Virus record (IMG/VR): IMGVR_UViG_3300037826_000132
Location: 1 to 25,255 of that record
Length of the DNA stretch: 25,255 nucleotides
Origin: a virus
Direction: 5' to 3' (one strand)
A program made the position numbers and the translations under genes. Under the pieces are notes generated by a model that was not told where the DNA came from, did not search any database, and was given only the letters and a program-made list of their open reading frames with translations. The first letter of the stretch is position 1; every line of letters starts with the position of its first letter. This document shows, piece after piece, positions 1-9,000 of the stretch.

Positions 1-1481
1 GTTTGATCCGACACGCCTAGTGACGGCTCAGTGCGCATAGAGACAGGGAGTTTCCACAGAGCAGACACACGACTACCGTCACTAGCATTTCCTATTGACG
101 GACAAATATCTGTAACTGCCTCATAGGTCTCTCTGTAGTAGTAATACTGACACCGCCGCAGTTCATCCCCGATAGGGGGAGCGCGGTAAGTTGTGAGTGA
201 CGCGCCACGCTCTACCTGCGCCTGCGTCACAAGAACATAACCAGTCGTGAGTGCCCCGAAGTCAAAGCCAATTTGTACACCGTTAGCAATGTCTGTCATG
301 CCTGATGTTGTGAACGTGTAATACACTTGTGTCCACGATGCATCAGGACACGCCTGAAGTGCTTGCGTGAGACGGTTTGTGGATGTTGTCCAGTCATCAG
401 TTGCCGACGGTGTGTCTACCACCAGGTCGGGGGTGATTGGTGCGCCAGTGTCGTTGTATATCCTCGCCTGTATAGTCATGGTCTCTTGTGGAGTATCAAT
501 TGCCTCCAGGCGCTGAGCCACCACGCACGAGGTAACAGACGCTGCGCCATTTACTCGTAGTGAGTACGTTGAGCGAGGACTGGAGACAGATGTACTTTGC
601 TCTTGTGTGACAGATGCCCCAGACGGAAGCACAAACCACCGATCGGCAAGGTATGTTACCGAACCTGCTGGACAGTTCGTGGAACCCGTGCCACGCTGCC
701 AGACGGCAAAAGCGCTGTTGAAGATAATGTTTTTTGTTGGTACGGTGTGGATGTCACCAACCCCATTCCAGGTCAACCCATTCCACCGAAACACTCCTCC
801 CATACTGCCATTAAAGAACAGTTCGTTCAGAGAAGGCGAAACCGGGAAGGATGTTCCGATTTCGATGAGCAGGTTTTGTGAGCCAGCATTGTCCACATTG
901 GCATACAGCTTGCCATCCGCGCTGTCCATATAGATAACAGCCTGGCCGCTCACACCCGATGGCGCACTGCCTTCCTCAACCCGCAGCGCAGCGGTTTCCC
1001 ACCCCGCGCCACCGAAACGAAAGAGCCGCCCCAGGTCGGTGCGGAAAAAGTAGTCACCGGTGCTGGGCGTGCCAGGAAAACTCGTGCCCGCATCAATGGT
1101 TGTCCCGCCGAGTTCCACCGGCGTGTCGCCATGCACTTTCGCATAGAGCCGGTGGTCGCTGCTATCCATATAGATGACTGCCCGGCCGGTGGTGCCGATG
1201 GGTGCGCTGCCTTCCTCAACCCACAGTGCAGCGGTTTCCCACCCCGCGCCACCGAAACGAAAAAGCCGCCCCAGGTCGGTGCGGAAAAAGTAATCGCCGG
1301 TGGCGGGCAGGCCCGGAAAACTCGTGCCCGCATCAATGGTTGTGCCGGTCCCGCCGAGTTCCACCGGGCTGGCATTGTCGATAGAGGCGTACAGTTTGCC
1401 ATCCGCGCTGTCCATATAGATGACGGTTTTATCGAACTGGCCAGAGGGCGTTGCGGTCTCGTTGAGAATGATTGTTGACAT
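1..1481 (-). CDS. Tail fibre protein, tandem-repeat N-terminus, truncated by window edge
   Basis: The frame opens at ATG 1479-1481 (GGAGAG upstream, one base after the previous stop) and runs without a stop to position 1, so it is incomplete. At least 493 residues are visible. Residues about 20-99 and 101-180 are two copies of an about 81-aa repeat (VIYMDSADGKLYA, PVELGGT, TIDAGTSFPG, TGDYFFRTDLGRLFRFGGAGWETAAL, VEEGSAP). A third, diverged copy follows (VIYMDSADGKLYANVD, IGTSFPVSPSLNELFFNG, GVFRWNGLTWNGVG). From about 250 is a jelly-roll-like region (FNSAFAVWQRGTGSTNCP, LADRWFVLPSGASVTQEQS, DTPQETMTIQARIYND), then VLVTQAQVERGASLTTYRAPPIGDELRRCQYYYYRETYE. The QVERG and CQYYYYRE motifs are classic of tail-fibre glycan-binding domains. 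Antisense frames here are shadows of the repeats. Confidence 0.8.
   Translation of the reverse strand, partial: MSTIILNETATPSGQFDKTVIYMDSADGKLYASIDNASPVELGGTGTTIDAGTSFPGLPATGDYFFRTDLGRLFRFGGAGWETAALWVEEGSAPIGTTGRAVIYMDSSDHRLYAKVHGDTPVELGGTTIDAGTSFPGTPSTGDYFFRTDLGRLFRFGGAGWETAALRVEEGSAPSGVSGQAVIYMDSADGKLYANVDNAGSQNLLIEIGTSFPVSPSLNELFFNGSMGGVFRWNGLTWNGVGDIHTVPTKNIIFNSAFAVWQRGTGSTNCPAGSVTYLADRWFVLPSGASVTQEQSTSVSSPRSTYSLRVNGAASVTSCVVAQRLEAIDTPQETMTIQARIYNDTGAPITPDLVVDTPSATDDWTTSTNRLTQALQACPDASWTQVYYTFTTSGMTDIANGVQIGFDFGALTTGYVLVTQAQVERGASLTTYRAPPIGDELRRCQYYYYRETYEAVTDICPSIGNASDGSRVSALWKLPVSMRTEPSLGVSDQ
961..1368 (-). repeat. Two-copy tandem DNA repeat inside fibre gene (241-nt period)
   Basis: Segments 961-1120 and 1202-1368 are near-identical direct repeats offset by about 241 bases. 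Long shared stretches include the GTTTCCCACCCCGCGCCACC and GCCCCAGGTCGGTGCGGAAA blocks. A few substitutions occur, as does a 6-base difference (extra GTGCCG-like bases in the second copy, encoding GTGTT rather than GTT). The repeats encode the tandem fibre modules. They allow copy-number change by recombination and could cause assembly collapse. Confidence 0.8.
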
Positions 1482-1482
1482 A

Positions 1483-2556
1483 TTACTCTCCATACCTGCG
1501 ATACGCAGTACTCGTTGAGCCTCGTTCTAATTGTATCTGTGTTGTCTCGATAAGTTGAAAACTGGTTGACGACCCTAATGTGTAGATCATAACCATGAGG
1601 TTCACAAACATGTCTGTAAGTTGGACATCCTCTTTCTTGTATCGCTTATTAGGGCCAGGTAGGGTCGTCTCACCCATTAAATATAAGTCACTAGCAAAGG
1701 TAGGGGGTGTTGTAGTCCAATCTGTGACAATGTTCTGCGGGCGATCATCGACATCTCCTCTCCATTCCAGGACGGCAAGCGCTACATCGTCACCAAAATA
1801 TGTTTGTATTAATGCGCTTACTGACACCTTTGATCCTAACATGTGTTGACAGTCCTCATTGCGAATGAAATGGCACCAGGCAATTCTGCCTCTTCCGACG
1901 GGAAGTGGAGATAGTCTATATGAAGGCTCTATTACCGCCGCACCCGGAACTGCAGAATAAGTGATCGTTTCTAATCGCACCGAGTAGCGAGGGTGCTCCC
2001 CATCACCGAACCATGGTAGACCCTCCCAGTTCACCCCCACTCTTTCCTTTTTTTCGAAGTAGATCGGCTGGCTTGTGAAGCTGAAAGACGCCGTATTACT
2101 CGTACGTATTTCCGTGTCGGGTATATTCACCGCCGACACTGTTGTGCCGTCTGGAAAAGGAGATGGGCTAGCATTAACATGAACATCCATGCCAGTAGTG
2201 ATCAGGCCAATATTTGAGGCTGTAAATCCTGTGACAATGTCTGTTGACGTGCCACTACTTAATCCACTCAGGTCAACCCGAACAGCAGGTTTATTGAATC
2301 CCTCACACGCCCCGTTCTTCACCACATTAATCCCATCCCCGGTGGTTTTCTCATCAATACTCCCACTCGTGCTTCCGACTATATCTCCACCTACGTGGAG
2401 TGTTCGTCCTGCCGGCACAGTCAACGTTTCTCCTGCCGGCACGATGTAGTTGGGGTAGTTTTTTGTGGCAACGCTGGTGCCTTCGGGGCTTTCCTCTGTT
2501 CCCTGGCTCATTGTTTGCTGCTCCAGGTTGCGTACTCGTTCGATAATGTTACTCAT
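1483..2556 (-). CDS. Tail fibre / carbohydrate-binding protein
   Basis: This 357-aa protein has a short N-terminal coiled-coil-like segment (MSNIIERVRNLEQQTMSQG), then a small beta element PAGETLTVPAGRTLHVGGD (residues about 40-58). A long beta-rich region follows, with a jelly-roll appearance: RLSPLPVGRGRIAWCHFIRNEDCQHMLGSKVSVSALIQTYFGDDVALAV and, near the C-terminus, TSFQLIETTQIQLERGSTSTAYRRYGE. The QLERGS-x-T-x-[YF] ending is a hallmark of tail-fibre carbohydrate-binding domains. ATG 2556 overlaps the hub stop (ATGA). It probably binds host surface glycans or attaches the next fibre gene. Two Cys (residues about 229-238) lie in the jelly roll. Confidence 0.62.
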   Translation of the reverse strand: MSNIIERVRNLEQQTMSQGTEESPEGTSVATKNYPNYIVPAGETLTVPAGRTLHVGGDIVGSTSGSIDEKTTGDGINVVKNGACEGFNKPAVRVDLSGLSSGTSTDIVTGFTASNIGLITTGMDVHVNASPSPFPDGTTVSAVNIPDTEIRTSNTASFSFTSQPIYFEKKERVGVNWEGLPWFGDGEHPRYSVRLETITYSAVPGAAVIEPSYRLSPLPVGRGRIAWCHFIRNEDCQHMLGSKVSVSALIQTYFGDDVALAVLEWRGDVDDRPQNIVTDWTTTPPTFASDLYLMGETTLPGPNKRYKKEDVQLTDMFVNLMVMIYTLGSSTSFQLIETTQIQLERGSTSTAYRRYGE

Positions 2557-3674
2557 GTTTGCTCCAATTCCATATCAAGTTCTACCTGCTCACCATCGCT
2601 ATCAGCGCTTATTGACACGCTGTTGACACGTCCGGTATAGGTGGTGCCGTCCTCCGACTCATAATACGTCACGAGGTCGCCGGGGAAAATATCTACCCCG
2701 TAGCGCGAACCAGGAACGTCAAGCACGCGACACGCCAGCGTTGTGGTAGCGCGCTGCTCACGTAGCAGCGCAAATGCCTCGTTTGCAACCGCAACGATGC
2801 CAGACTGCTGTGTTGCGCTCTTGAAATCTTCAATCAGTCCGAACTGCTCAGTGATGAGCGCATCAATCGAAACCGCCTCTACCTGGCGGTAGCGACCTTC
2901 ACCTGGCCCGCCAATATACGCAACAGTCGTCTCGTTTTCATAGTCTATCGTGTCTGCGATTTGGTCTATGTTTCCCCGCAACCTGGAGAGCACCACGCTC
3001 GCTGTCCTATCTCTGCCGCGTTGGCCGGGGTATGTGTTCAGGGTGGGGTTGCCAGTGTAGGGTGATGTGGCGTCTGCAATCACATCAAACCCCAGCCATG
3101 TGCCCTTTTCCCAACTATCCTCGCAAAGGCTTACACAAACATCCCACACACCTTTGTATGCAAACGATCTGCGAACGGTTTCGCCACCGCTCGCGCTGGT
3201 GCCAAAATCCAGCACGCTTGACCAGTCGCGTTCGCTGATATTGAGCAGGCCGGCATCGGTAAACTGTTCGCTCACCACCTCGTGGATGAGGTCGTCCGCC
3301 GGGCCATACTTTGCCGCCTCATCCGAACCAGGGCGATTCGCCACAATGCGCCGGCGGAGGAGCGTGTTTGCCGTCTGACCGTACACGGTTAACAACCTGG
3401 CGTCCTGGTCACGCTGGTACTTGCGCACGAGCCAGAATGTCTCAAAGAGCAGCGCGAAGTTCCCGCCATCCACCGCACGCCAAACGTAGATGCGCATATC
3501 TCGACCTGGCACACCCGCACTCAAAAACTGCGTGCGCCTCTCCACCGGAAGCGTCAACTCAAGGCTACCAACACCGTTGGCATACCACTGCGCACGAAAA
3601 CTTATCCAGTCGCTCAAGAGCGCAATACGCGTGCCCTCATCAGATGCGAGCCAGATTTCATACTCACTACTCAT
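2553..3674 (-). CDS. Tail hub / ReqiPepy6 gp37-like baseplate protein
   Basis: I start at ATG 3672-3674 (ATGA overlap with the previous stop; purine-rich GGGGGG...GAGGG upstream), giving 373 aa. The N-terminus EIWLASDEGTRIALLSDWISFRAQWYANGVGSLELTLPVE, then GRDMRIYVWRAVDG and LFETFWLVRKYQRDQDARLLTVYGQTANTLLRRRIV, matches the gp37-like siphovirus tail hub family (Tal/gp27-type barrels). A C-terminal RYGVDIFPGDLVTYYESEDGTTYTGRVNSVSISADSDGEQVELDMEL matches the second barrel of the hub. This protein closes the tail tip and anchors fibres. It is followed by an ATGA overlap with the fibre gene. Confidence 0.72.
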   Translation of the reverse strand: MSSEYEIWLASDEGTRIALLSDWISFRAQWYANGVGSLELTLPVERRTQFLSAGVPGRDMRIYVWRAVDGGNFALLFETFWLVRKYQRDQDARLLTVYGQTANTLLRRRIVANRPGSDEAAKYGPADDLIHEVVSEQFTDAGLLNISERDWSSVLDFGTSASGGETVRRSFAYKGVWDVCVSLCEDSWEKGTWLGFDVIADATSPYTGNPTLNTYPGQRGRDRTASVVLSRLRGNIDQIADTIDYENETTVAYIGGPGEGRYRQVEAVSIDALITEQFGLIEDFKSATQQSGIVAVANEAFALLREQRATTTLACRVLDVPGSRYGVDIFPGDLVTYYESEDGTTYTGRVNSVSISADSDGEQVELDMELEQT

Positions 3675-4531
3675 CCCTCGACCCCCCAATACTGTTCGGT
3701 GTATGTGATGTTTGCACTGACGGAGAATGACACGTCTGTAATAATGGTGTTCCTGCCAGGTAGAAGCAACATTCTGGAAATAGCACTACTGACAGACAAC
3801 TCGCCGACCAGATCGGTGTCTATACCTGCTATTGTTTTAAAGACTTGTGGGGTAGTGGGTTCCGACAGGTCTATCGTCACTGTGTCACCGCTAGACATCA
3901 CCGGTCTTGAACCAATGTCGAATGAAACAAGGCCACCAGTTGTAGTGTTTGCTATGCTCGCAACGCTCCGTAATGGAGCGCTGCTGGTAAAGATAATGAT
4001 CGGGTATCCTGGGGCAGTCCCTCTATTCACGACGAATGTGGTTTCTGGGAAGCTTGTTACCAATTCCTGCGTGGTTGTTTCCAGTGTTTGCCAAAAAGGC
4101 CAGTCAGAAACAAAACGCAACACCACATCCACGCCATTACGATATTCCTGACTCCCGGTCAATCCATCCACATAGCGCACAGCGATCTGCCGCCCCTGCT
4201 CAGTGCTGCGCAGAAGCACCTGTCGACCGACAATGAGGCGCGCCAGGCGCGTCATTTCTCGATCTACCCGGAAAATATCATCGTTCAGAAACCGTCCGGC
4301 GATGGTGAGCACCCGCGATGGCACGCGGTACCCCTCGTATTGCCCACCGCGCCGCAGGGTGAACTCGTCAACCCGTTGTGATACTGGCGCAACTCCCAGG
4401 CCATCGAACCCCAACGCAAAGAAACCAAACGATGATAATGGATACGCGGTGCCATCTACAATCAGGGAAAGGTCTTCCAGGGCATAGCCATTGCGCAGGG
4501 CTGGCAATGTGTTGTAACGCTTGATGGTCAA
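3671..4531 (-). CDS. Second Dit-like distal tail protein
   Basis: A 286-aa protein starts with TTG 4529-4531, overlapping the preceding stop by four bases and preceded by AGGGAG six bases upstream. It has the N-terminal Dit pattern: LSLIVDGTAYPLSSFGFFALGFDG, RVDEFTLRRGGQYEGYRVPSRVLTIAGRFLN, RLARLIVGRQVLLRS. After NGVDVVLRFVSDWPFWQTLE comes a C-terminal beta domain (FPETTFVVNRGTAPGYPIIIFTSSA...), as in SPP1 gp19.1-like proteins. It lacks the carbohydrate-binding insert of the preceding gene. Two consecutive Dit-like genes may reflect duplication and specialisation into a ring protein and an arm. Confidence 0.7.
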   Translation of the reverse strand: MTIKRYNTLPALRNGYALEDLSLIVDGTAYPLSSFGFFALGFDGLGVAPVSQRVDEFTLRRGGQYEGYRVPSRVLTIAGRFLNDDIFRVDREMTRLARLIVGRQVLLRSTEQGRQIAVRYVDGLTGSQEYRNGVDVVLRFVSDWPFWQTLETTTQELVTSFPETTFVVNRGTAPGYPIIIFTSSAPLRSVASIANTTTGGLVSFDIGSRPVMSSGDTVTIDLSEPTTPQVFKTIAGIDTDLVGELSVSSAISRMLLLPGRNTIITDVSFSVSANITYTEQYWGVEG

Positions 4532-6072
4532 TCACTTCTCCCTGTTGCTGTGAGATAGCGCTCATACCAGGAGATGGCACACGTGACGCCCGCCGCTGCC
4601 GTCAGGGTGACGGTGTTGTCTCCTGACTCCAGTTCCGCTCCGATTAAATCCGATGACACAGTGATTGTGTCGCGGGCATCCAAACCATTCAGCTCCACCG
4701 TCAGCGCCTCGGTGTCGATGATGTAGTAATCCCCGCTCGTGAGCGTCTGGGTAATAGTGATTGTTGCGCTTCCGATGACAATACTGGTAATACTCCCCGC
4801 GCCAGTAAACGCAATCACGACAGACGCAGGTGCAGTCCCCTGGTATGTCACGGTGTTTGCCCCGCTGGTAATTGCCTGGCTCTGTTGCTCCACTCCACGC
4901 CAGTAGGGAGCCAGTGCAAGGAGTTCCAGTTCGATGTCCTCGCCGTAGTCGTTATCGCTATCACCCTGCATACCACCCTGGTAGATCACATCAATCTCTA
5001 CCGCCTGCGCCACATCGGCATTCGGTTGGTAGCGCAGGGTTGTGGCGGATGGTAGCGGGCGGGTGGATGGGTTGAGGAGTGACCACAAGTCGGCCCGCAG
5101 CATCTGCAGGTGCAACCATGTCTCACCCTGCAGACGCCCAGTCAGGGTGATCGTACGGGATGCCACGCGTTCGCGTGCATAGTATGCTCCTGGCAAACCT
5201 CCGTATTCGTGGCGGATAGGCTCGATAACCGGAACGAGGTGACTTACCAACCCGGTGACGATCAGTCCCTGTTTCCCCACATCCATGAGCGTTCCGCTCA
5301 GCCCTGTTTTGCGTGTGCTGGTACTGTTGTCTGGGGTGCCATTCCAAATCCAACCAGGGAAGCTGCCGTCGCCATACTCGGTGTTGATGGTGGATAGCAT
5401 CCAGGCATCAGTAATCACGTCGCTGGTGCTGGCGTCATCAGCCTCCACATACAGGCGGTAGGGGTCTGTCGTCCTCGCGTTGAATGACAGGGTGACGCGT
5501 TGCCAATCGGTTGATGCAGCTATGGATTGCGATTCAACGATGAAATTGGTGTTACCGCGCACGGTGATGCGATGTGTGCCACTGCCCCCCCGCAGGTATA
5601 CCGAGAAGAAATAGTCGGTGAATACCTCCAGATCTTCAATCTCCACATACACACCGTTGCGTGGCTCGTCTGCTACACCGGTATAACCATCTTGGATACG
5701 GATCAGTATCGCAGCACTCCGGACGCGGCGCAACATCGCAACCGAAAACGCACCAGACCATGTTGGCGTTGTTTGCTCACTGTCTGGTGCAACCTCCAAT
5801 GAGCCAGTATCATCCACCTCCACAGTGCCACCGTCCTCAACTTCAAGCGCACCATAGAGCACAGCGCTTTCCGTAGCCCCCACCGTGAATGTGTCGCCGC
5901 TCTCAACCGTGCGCGTCTCGCGCACCGGAAGGATGGATGGAAACTCAAACGAGGGAGTGGGTATCAGATTATCGGCAGGAGTGAATTGTGCAATTTGCAG
6001 CACCCCACGCTGCTGACAGAGAAGCGGGGTGTCCTCGCCCGCGAGTTCTGGTATGGAGTAGTATCGCCTCAT
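4528..6072 (-). CDS. Distal tail protein (Dit-like) with inserted carbohydrate-binding region
   Basis: This 514-aa protein is the first gene after the tape measure, in the Dit position. Residues 50-92 form a beta-solenoid-like element (TRTVESGDTFTVGATESAVLYGALEVEDGGTVEV). Residues about 105-225 look like a CBM4/9-type jelly roll (WSGAFSVAMLR..., FFSVYLRGGSGTHRITV, DWQRVTLSFNARTTDPYRLYVEADD, DAWML). Residues about 260-514 look like Dit: GLPGAYYARERVASRTITLTGRLQGETWLHLQMLRADLWSLLNPSTRPLP, then a second beta domain with SGDYYIIDTEALTVELNG. Dit forms the ring between tube and tip. Evolved Dits with carbohydrate-binding domains help host binding in other siphoviruses. The stop TGA overlaps the next gene's TTG start. 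Confidence 0.7.
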   Translation of the reverse strand: MRRYYSIPELAGEDTPLLCQQRGVLQIAQFTPADNLIPTPSFEFPSILPVRETRTVESGDTFTVGATESAVLYGALEVEDGGTVEVDDTGSLEVAPDSEQTTPTWSGAFSVAMLRRVRSAAILIRIQDGYTGVADEPRNGVYVEIEDLEVFTDYFFSVYLRGGSGTHRITVRGNTNFIVESQSIAASTDWQRVTLSFNARTTDPYRLYVEADDASTSDVITDAWMLSTINTEYGDGSFPGWIWNGTPDNSTSTRKTGLSGTLMDVGKQGLIVTGLVSHLVPVIEPIRHEYGGLPGAYYARERVASRTITLTGRLQGETWLHLQMLRADLWSLLNPSTRPLPSATTLRYQPNADVAQAVEIDVIYQGGMQGDSDNDYGEDIELELLALAPYWRGVEQQSQAITSGANTVTYQGTAPASVVIAFTGAGSITSIVIGSATITITQTLTSGDYYIIDTEALTVELNGLDARDTITVSSDLIGAELESGDNTVTLTAAAGVTCAISWYERYLTATGRSD

Positions 6073-9000
6073 CGGTTCAGTGCCGCCATCTGGTTGAATT
6101 CACCTTGTACATTGCGCATCGGTGCGTTGCTGGATACGTTGAGGTTGTAGTTGTTTGTAGTGGATTGTGCCGCCAACGCGGATTGTTCTTGCATGCGCAT
6201 AGAAACCTCGGCGCTCATCGCCGTAAGACTTTGCATGCGCACCATTTTGCCGGTAACCTCATCGAGCACTGCGCCGAATTGTTGCATGGCGACTATGTCC
6301 TGGTCTAGTGTTGGCGTAATCGATGGTAGTCGTTGTCCAGTCTCCAGACCCATAGATGGAACAGGAATATCACCCAGGCTTTTTACACTCTTTGCCATTT
6401 CTTTTTTGACTGGCCCTATTTTTTCTGCGAACCCGACGCCAATGCCTTCGGCAGATGGCGCACCCGCCCGCTCTGCCATCACGGTCGATGGAGATGAAAT
6501 GCCAAGGATCTCTCTGATTGGTTCTGGCAGATCCTTGGCCTTGTCACTCAACCAATCAGTTAAGCGATGATAGGATTCCTCCATGCCTTTCTTGATACCA
6601 TCAATCAGGTTGCGCCCGGTTTCTGTCCAGTTGCCAGTATAGTCACTAATGGTGCGCGCCAGGCCGTTATCACCGAAACCAAACAAGCCTGTTATCCAAC
6701 CCCATAGTGTATCCCACGCAGTTTGCATGCCGTTCTGGAGTGCTCCAATCAGGTTTTCGCCAGCGTTCAGGAATGGCTCGGTGTCGAATGTGATGTTCGT
6801 GAATTTTTCGAGAAACCCCCCGACTGCATCCCATGCCGAGTTCCATGCAGCATTCCAACTATCACCAATAAGCCCAAGTACCATCCCGATGGCACCCTCG
6901 ATGACGCTTAGTGCTCCATTAACAACACCCTCTAAAGTGCCCCATACGGTCTCTACAATGTCGCCGGCTGATGTCCAGGCAGTCTCCCAGTCGCCTTGTA
7001 GTATCGCCAGTACAATGGTGAGCGTGTCCTCTATGACTGACAATGCGCCTGTGATAACACTACTGATAATCCCCCATGCGCCATCTAACACCATTTGTAT
7101 CTCATCACTGTGCGCCTGGATGAATTCCTGGATAGCTGTTAATACTGGCACTACTGTGGCATTTATGATGCCCATCGCAACCTGGATGACCTCAATGATG
7201 ATGTCCCAGGTGGTAGAGATTATGCCGCCAATGCTTTCCCACACGGTTGACATAAATGTTTCTATCTCATTACCATGTGCCTCGATGAATTTCTGGCCTT
7301 CTCCAAACAGAGATTTGATTATTTCCCAAAGCGGCGTAACGATATTGACGATGGTCTCTTTGGTTATCTGCCACGTCTCCTGCAGTTTAAGAACCTTATT
7401 GCCGAGGTCGGTATTCTCATCGCCCATCTTTCCGAACACTGAACTTATTGTATTTTGTAATGAGGTGACCGCCTCCGAAGCGGCACTTGAAAATGCCTCA
7501 ATAGTAGACTGCAATCCTGTGGTGTCAACCCCAAACGTGCTTAAGACGCCCTGAATGACACCCCAGGCCATCTCGATACGCATCTGAATTTGAGACCAGA
7601 CGCCTTCCACCACCTTTTGCGCACCGTTTTGTGCGTTCTTCCAGTCACCAGCAAGCAGCCCTGTAAAGCCCTCGATCGTGCCGGCAATGATACCAACCGC
7701 GTCACTGATGGTGCGCTCGATTGTGTTCCACGCACCTTCTACCACACCAGGTATAGCTCCCATGATTGCATCAATTTCGACCCGGTGGTCTGTCAAGAAC
7801 GTGGAAACATTGTCGATTGCGGTGTCCCAGGCTTCAGACAGTTCGGCTGTCGTGTCGTCCCACAGAGACTGCATTTTCGGCCCCCACCGGGAGAACGAGG
7901 ATTGCAACGTAGAAAGAGTGTCACTGGTCACACCTTGAATTTCCTCAAAACCCTCATCCCAGTCGCTGGTCATGTCATTCACAGATGATTGCAGAAAAGA
8001 AAATACCGAACTGGTTTTGTCTCGTATGTCACCAAAGTCTGTGACCCAGGCAGTCGCCATGCCCGCAACAGTTGCGCCAAGTGCCAGAAAACCAGGCGCG
8101 AGCGGCGCCAGGGTGGCAAATGCAATGGGAATGGCAACGATAGCGCCACTTACCGCACCAAGTGCAATGATGAGTGGCCCGGCTGCCACCGCAATCGCAC
8201 CTAACGCCAGGGCTGCGTTCTGTACAGGCGCGGGGAGTTCGCCAAACCACCGCACGCCCTCGGTCACAGTGTCGACGACCTTCCGCAATCCAGGCAGAAA
8301 ACGTCCGGCGAATTCGATTTGCAATGTCTCCACAGCACTTTGCAGGAGTTGGATACTGCCTTTCAGATTATCCATGCGAGTAGCAGCCTGCGAACCTGCA
8401 TCTACCTGAGCAAGACTGGACTGCATCTCTGTGAAGCCCTCTGCTCCAGCATTAGAGAGCGCAATAGCAGAGCGCATAGCATCCTGGCCAAATATGGTGG
8501 TCAGGTGGCGATTGCGCTCCTCCTCCGATAGACCAGCGGTGGCTTCTGCAAGCACGTTGGTGATTTCTGTCATGCTCCTCAATTGACCACTTGCCGTGAA
8601 GAACTGATTTTGACCATCTGCGGTAATAATACCGAGTTCGCGCATCGCTGCAGCTGCGTCTTTACTACCCGGCACCAAACGCGTCATGAGCGTCTTCAGG
8701 CTGGTGCCAGCATCTGAACCGCTCTTGAAGAGCGGAGAAATCACAGCAAGGGTGGTGGCGAAGTTATCAAGCTCGCCACCGACACCAGCAAAAACACCAC
8801 CGCCTTGCGCCATCGCCAGACTGAGGTCTTGCCAACCAAATTTGCTATTGACTGTGACACCAGTCAGGTCGTTGATTACATCTGGTAATTCGCTTGCTTC
8901 CTTGTCGAATGCCAACATCGCGTCGGTGGCAATGTCAGCCGACTCAGGGAGATCAGCACCCGTTGCTGCAGCAAACGAGAGCGTTGCATCCAGTGCTCCG

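Noticed and set aside
950-1402. Open frames in the fibre-repeat region on either strand (e.g. minus 950-1402, plus 1131-1478)
   Set aside because: They are shadows of the real minus-strand frame that runs from 1481 off the window; their repeats merely mirror the tandem DNA repeat.
6649-7554. 301-aa plus-strand frame opposite the tape measure
   Set aside because: Low-complexity antisense shadow of the Trp/Ile/Gly-rich tape measure repeats, without SD or family motifs.
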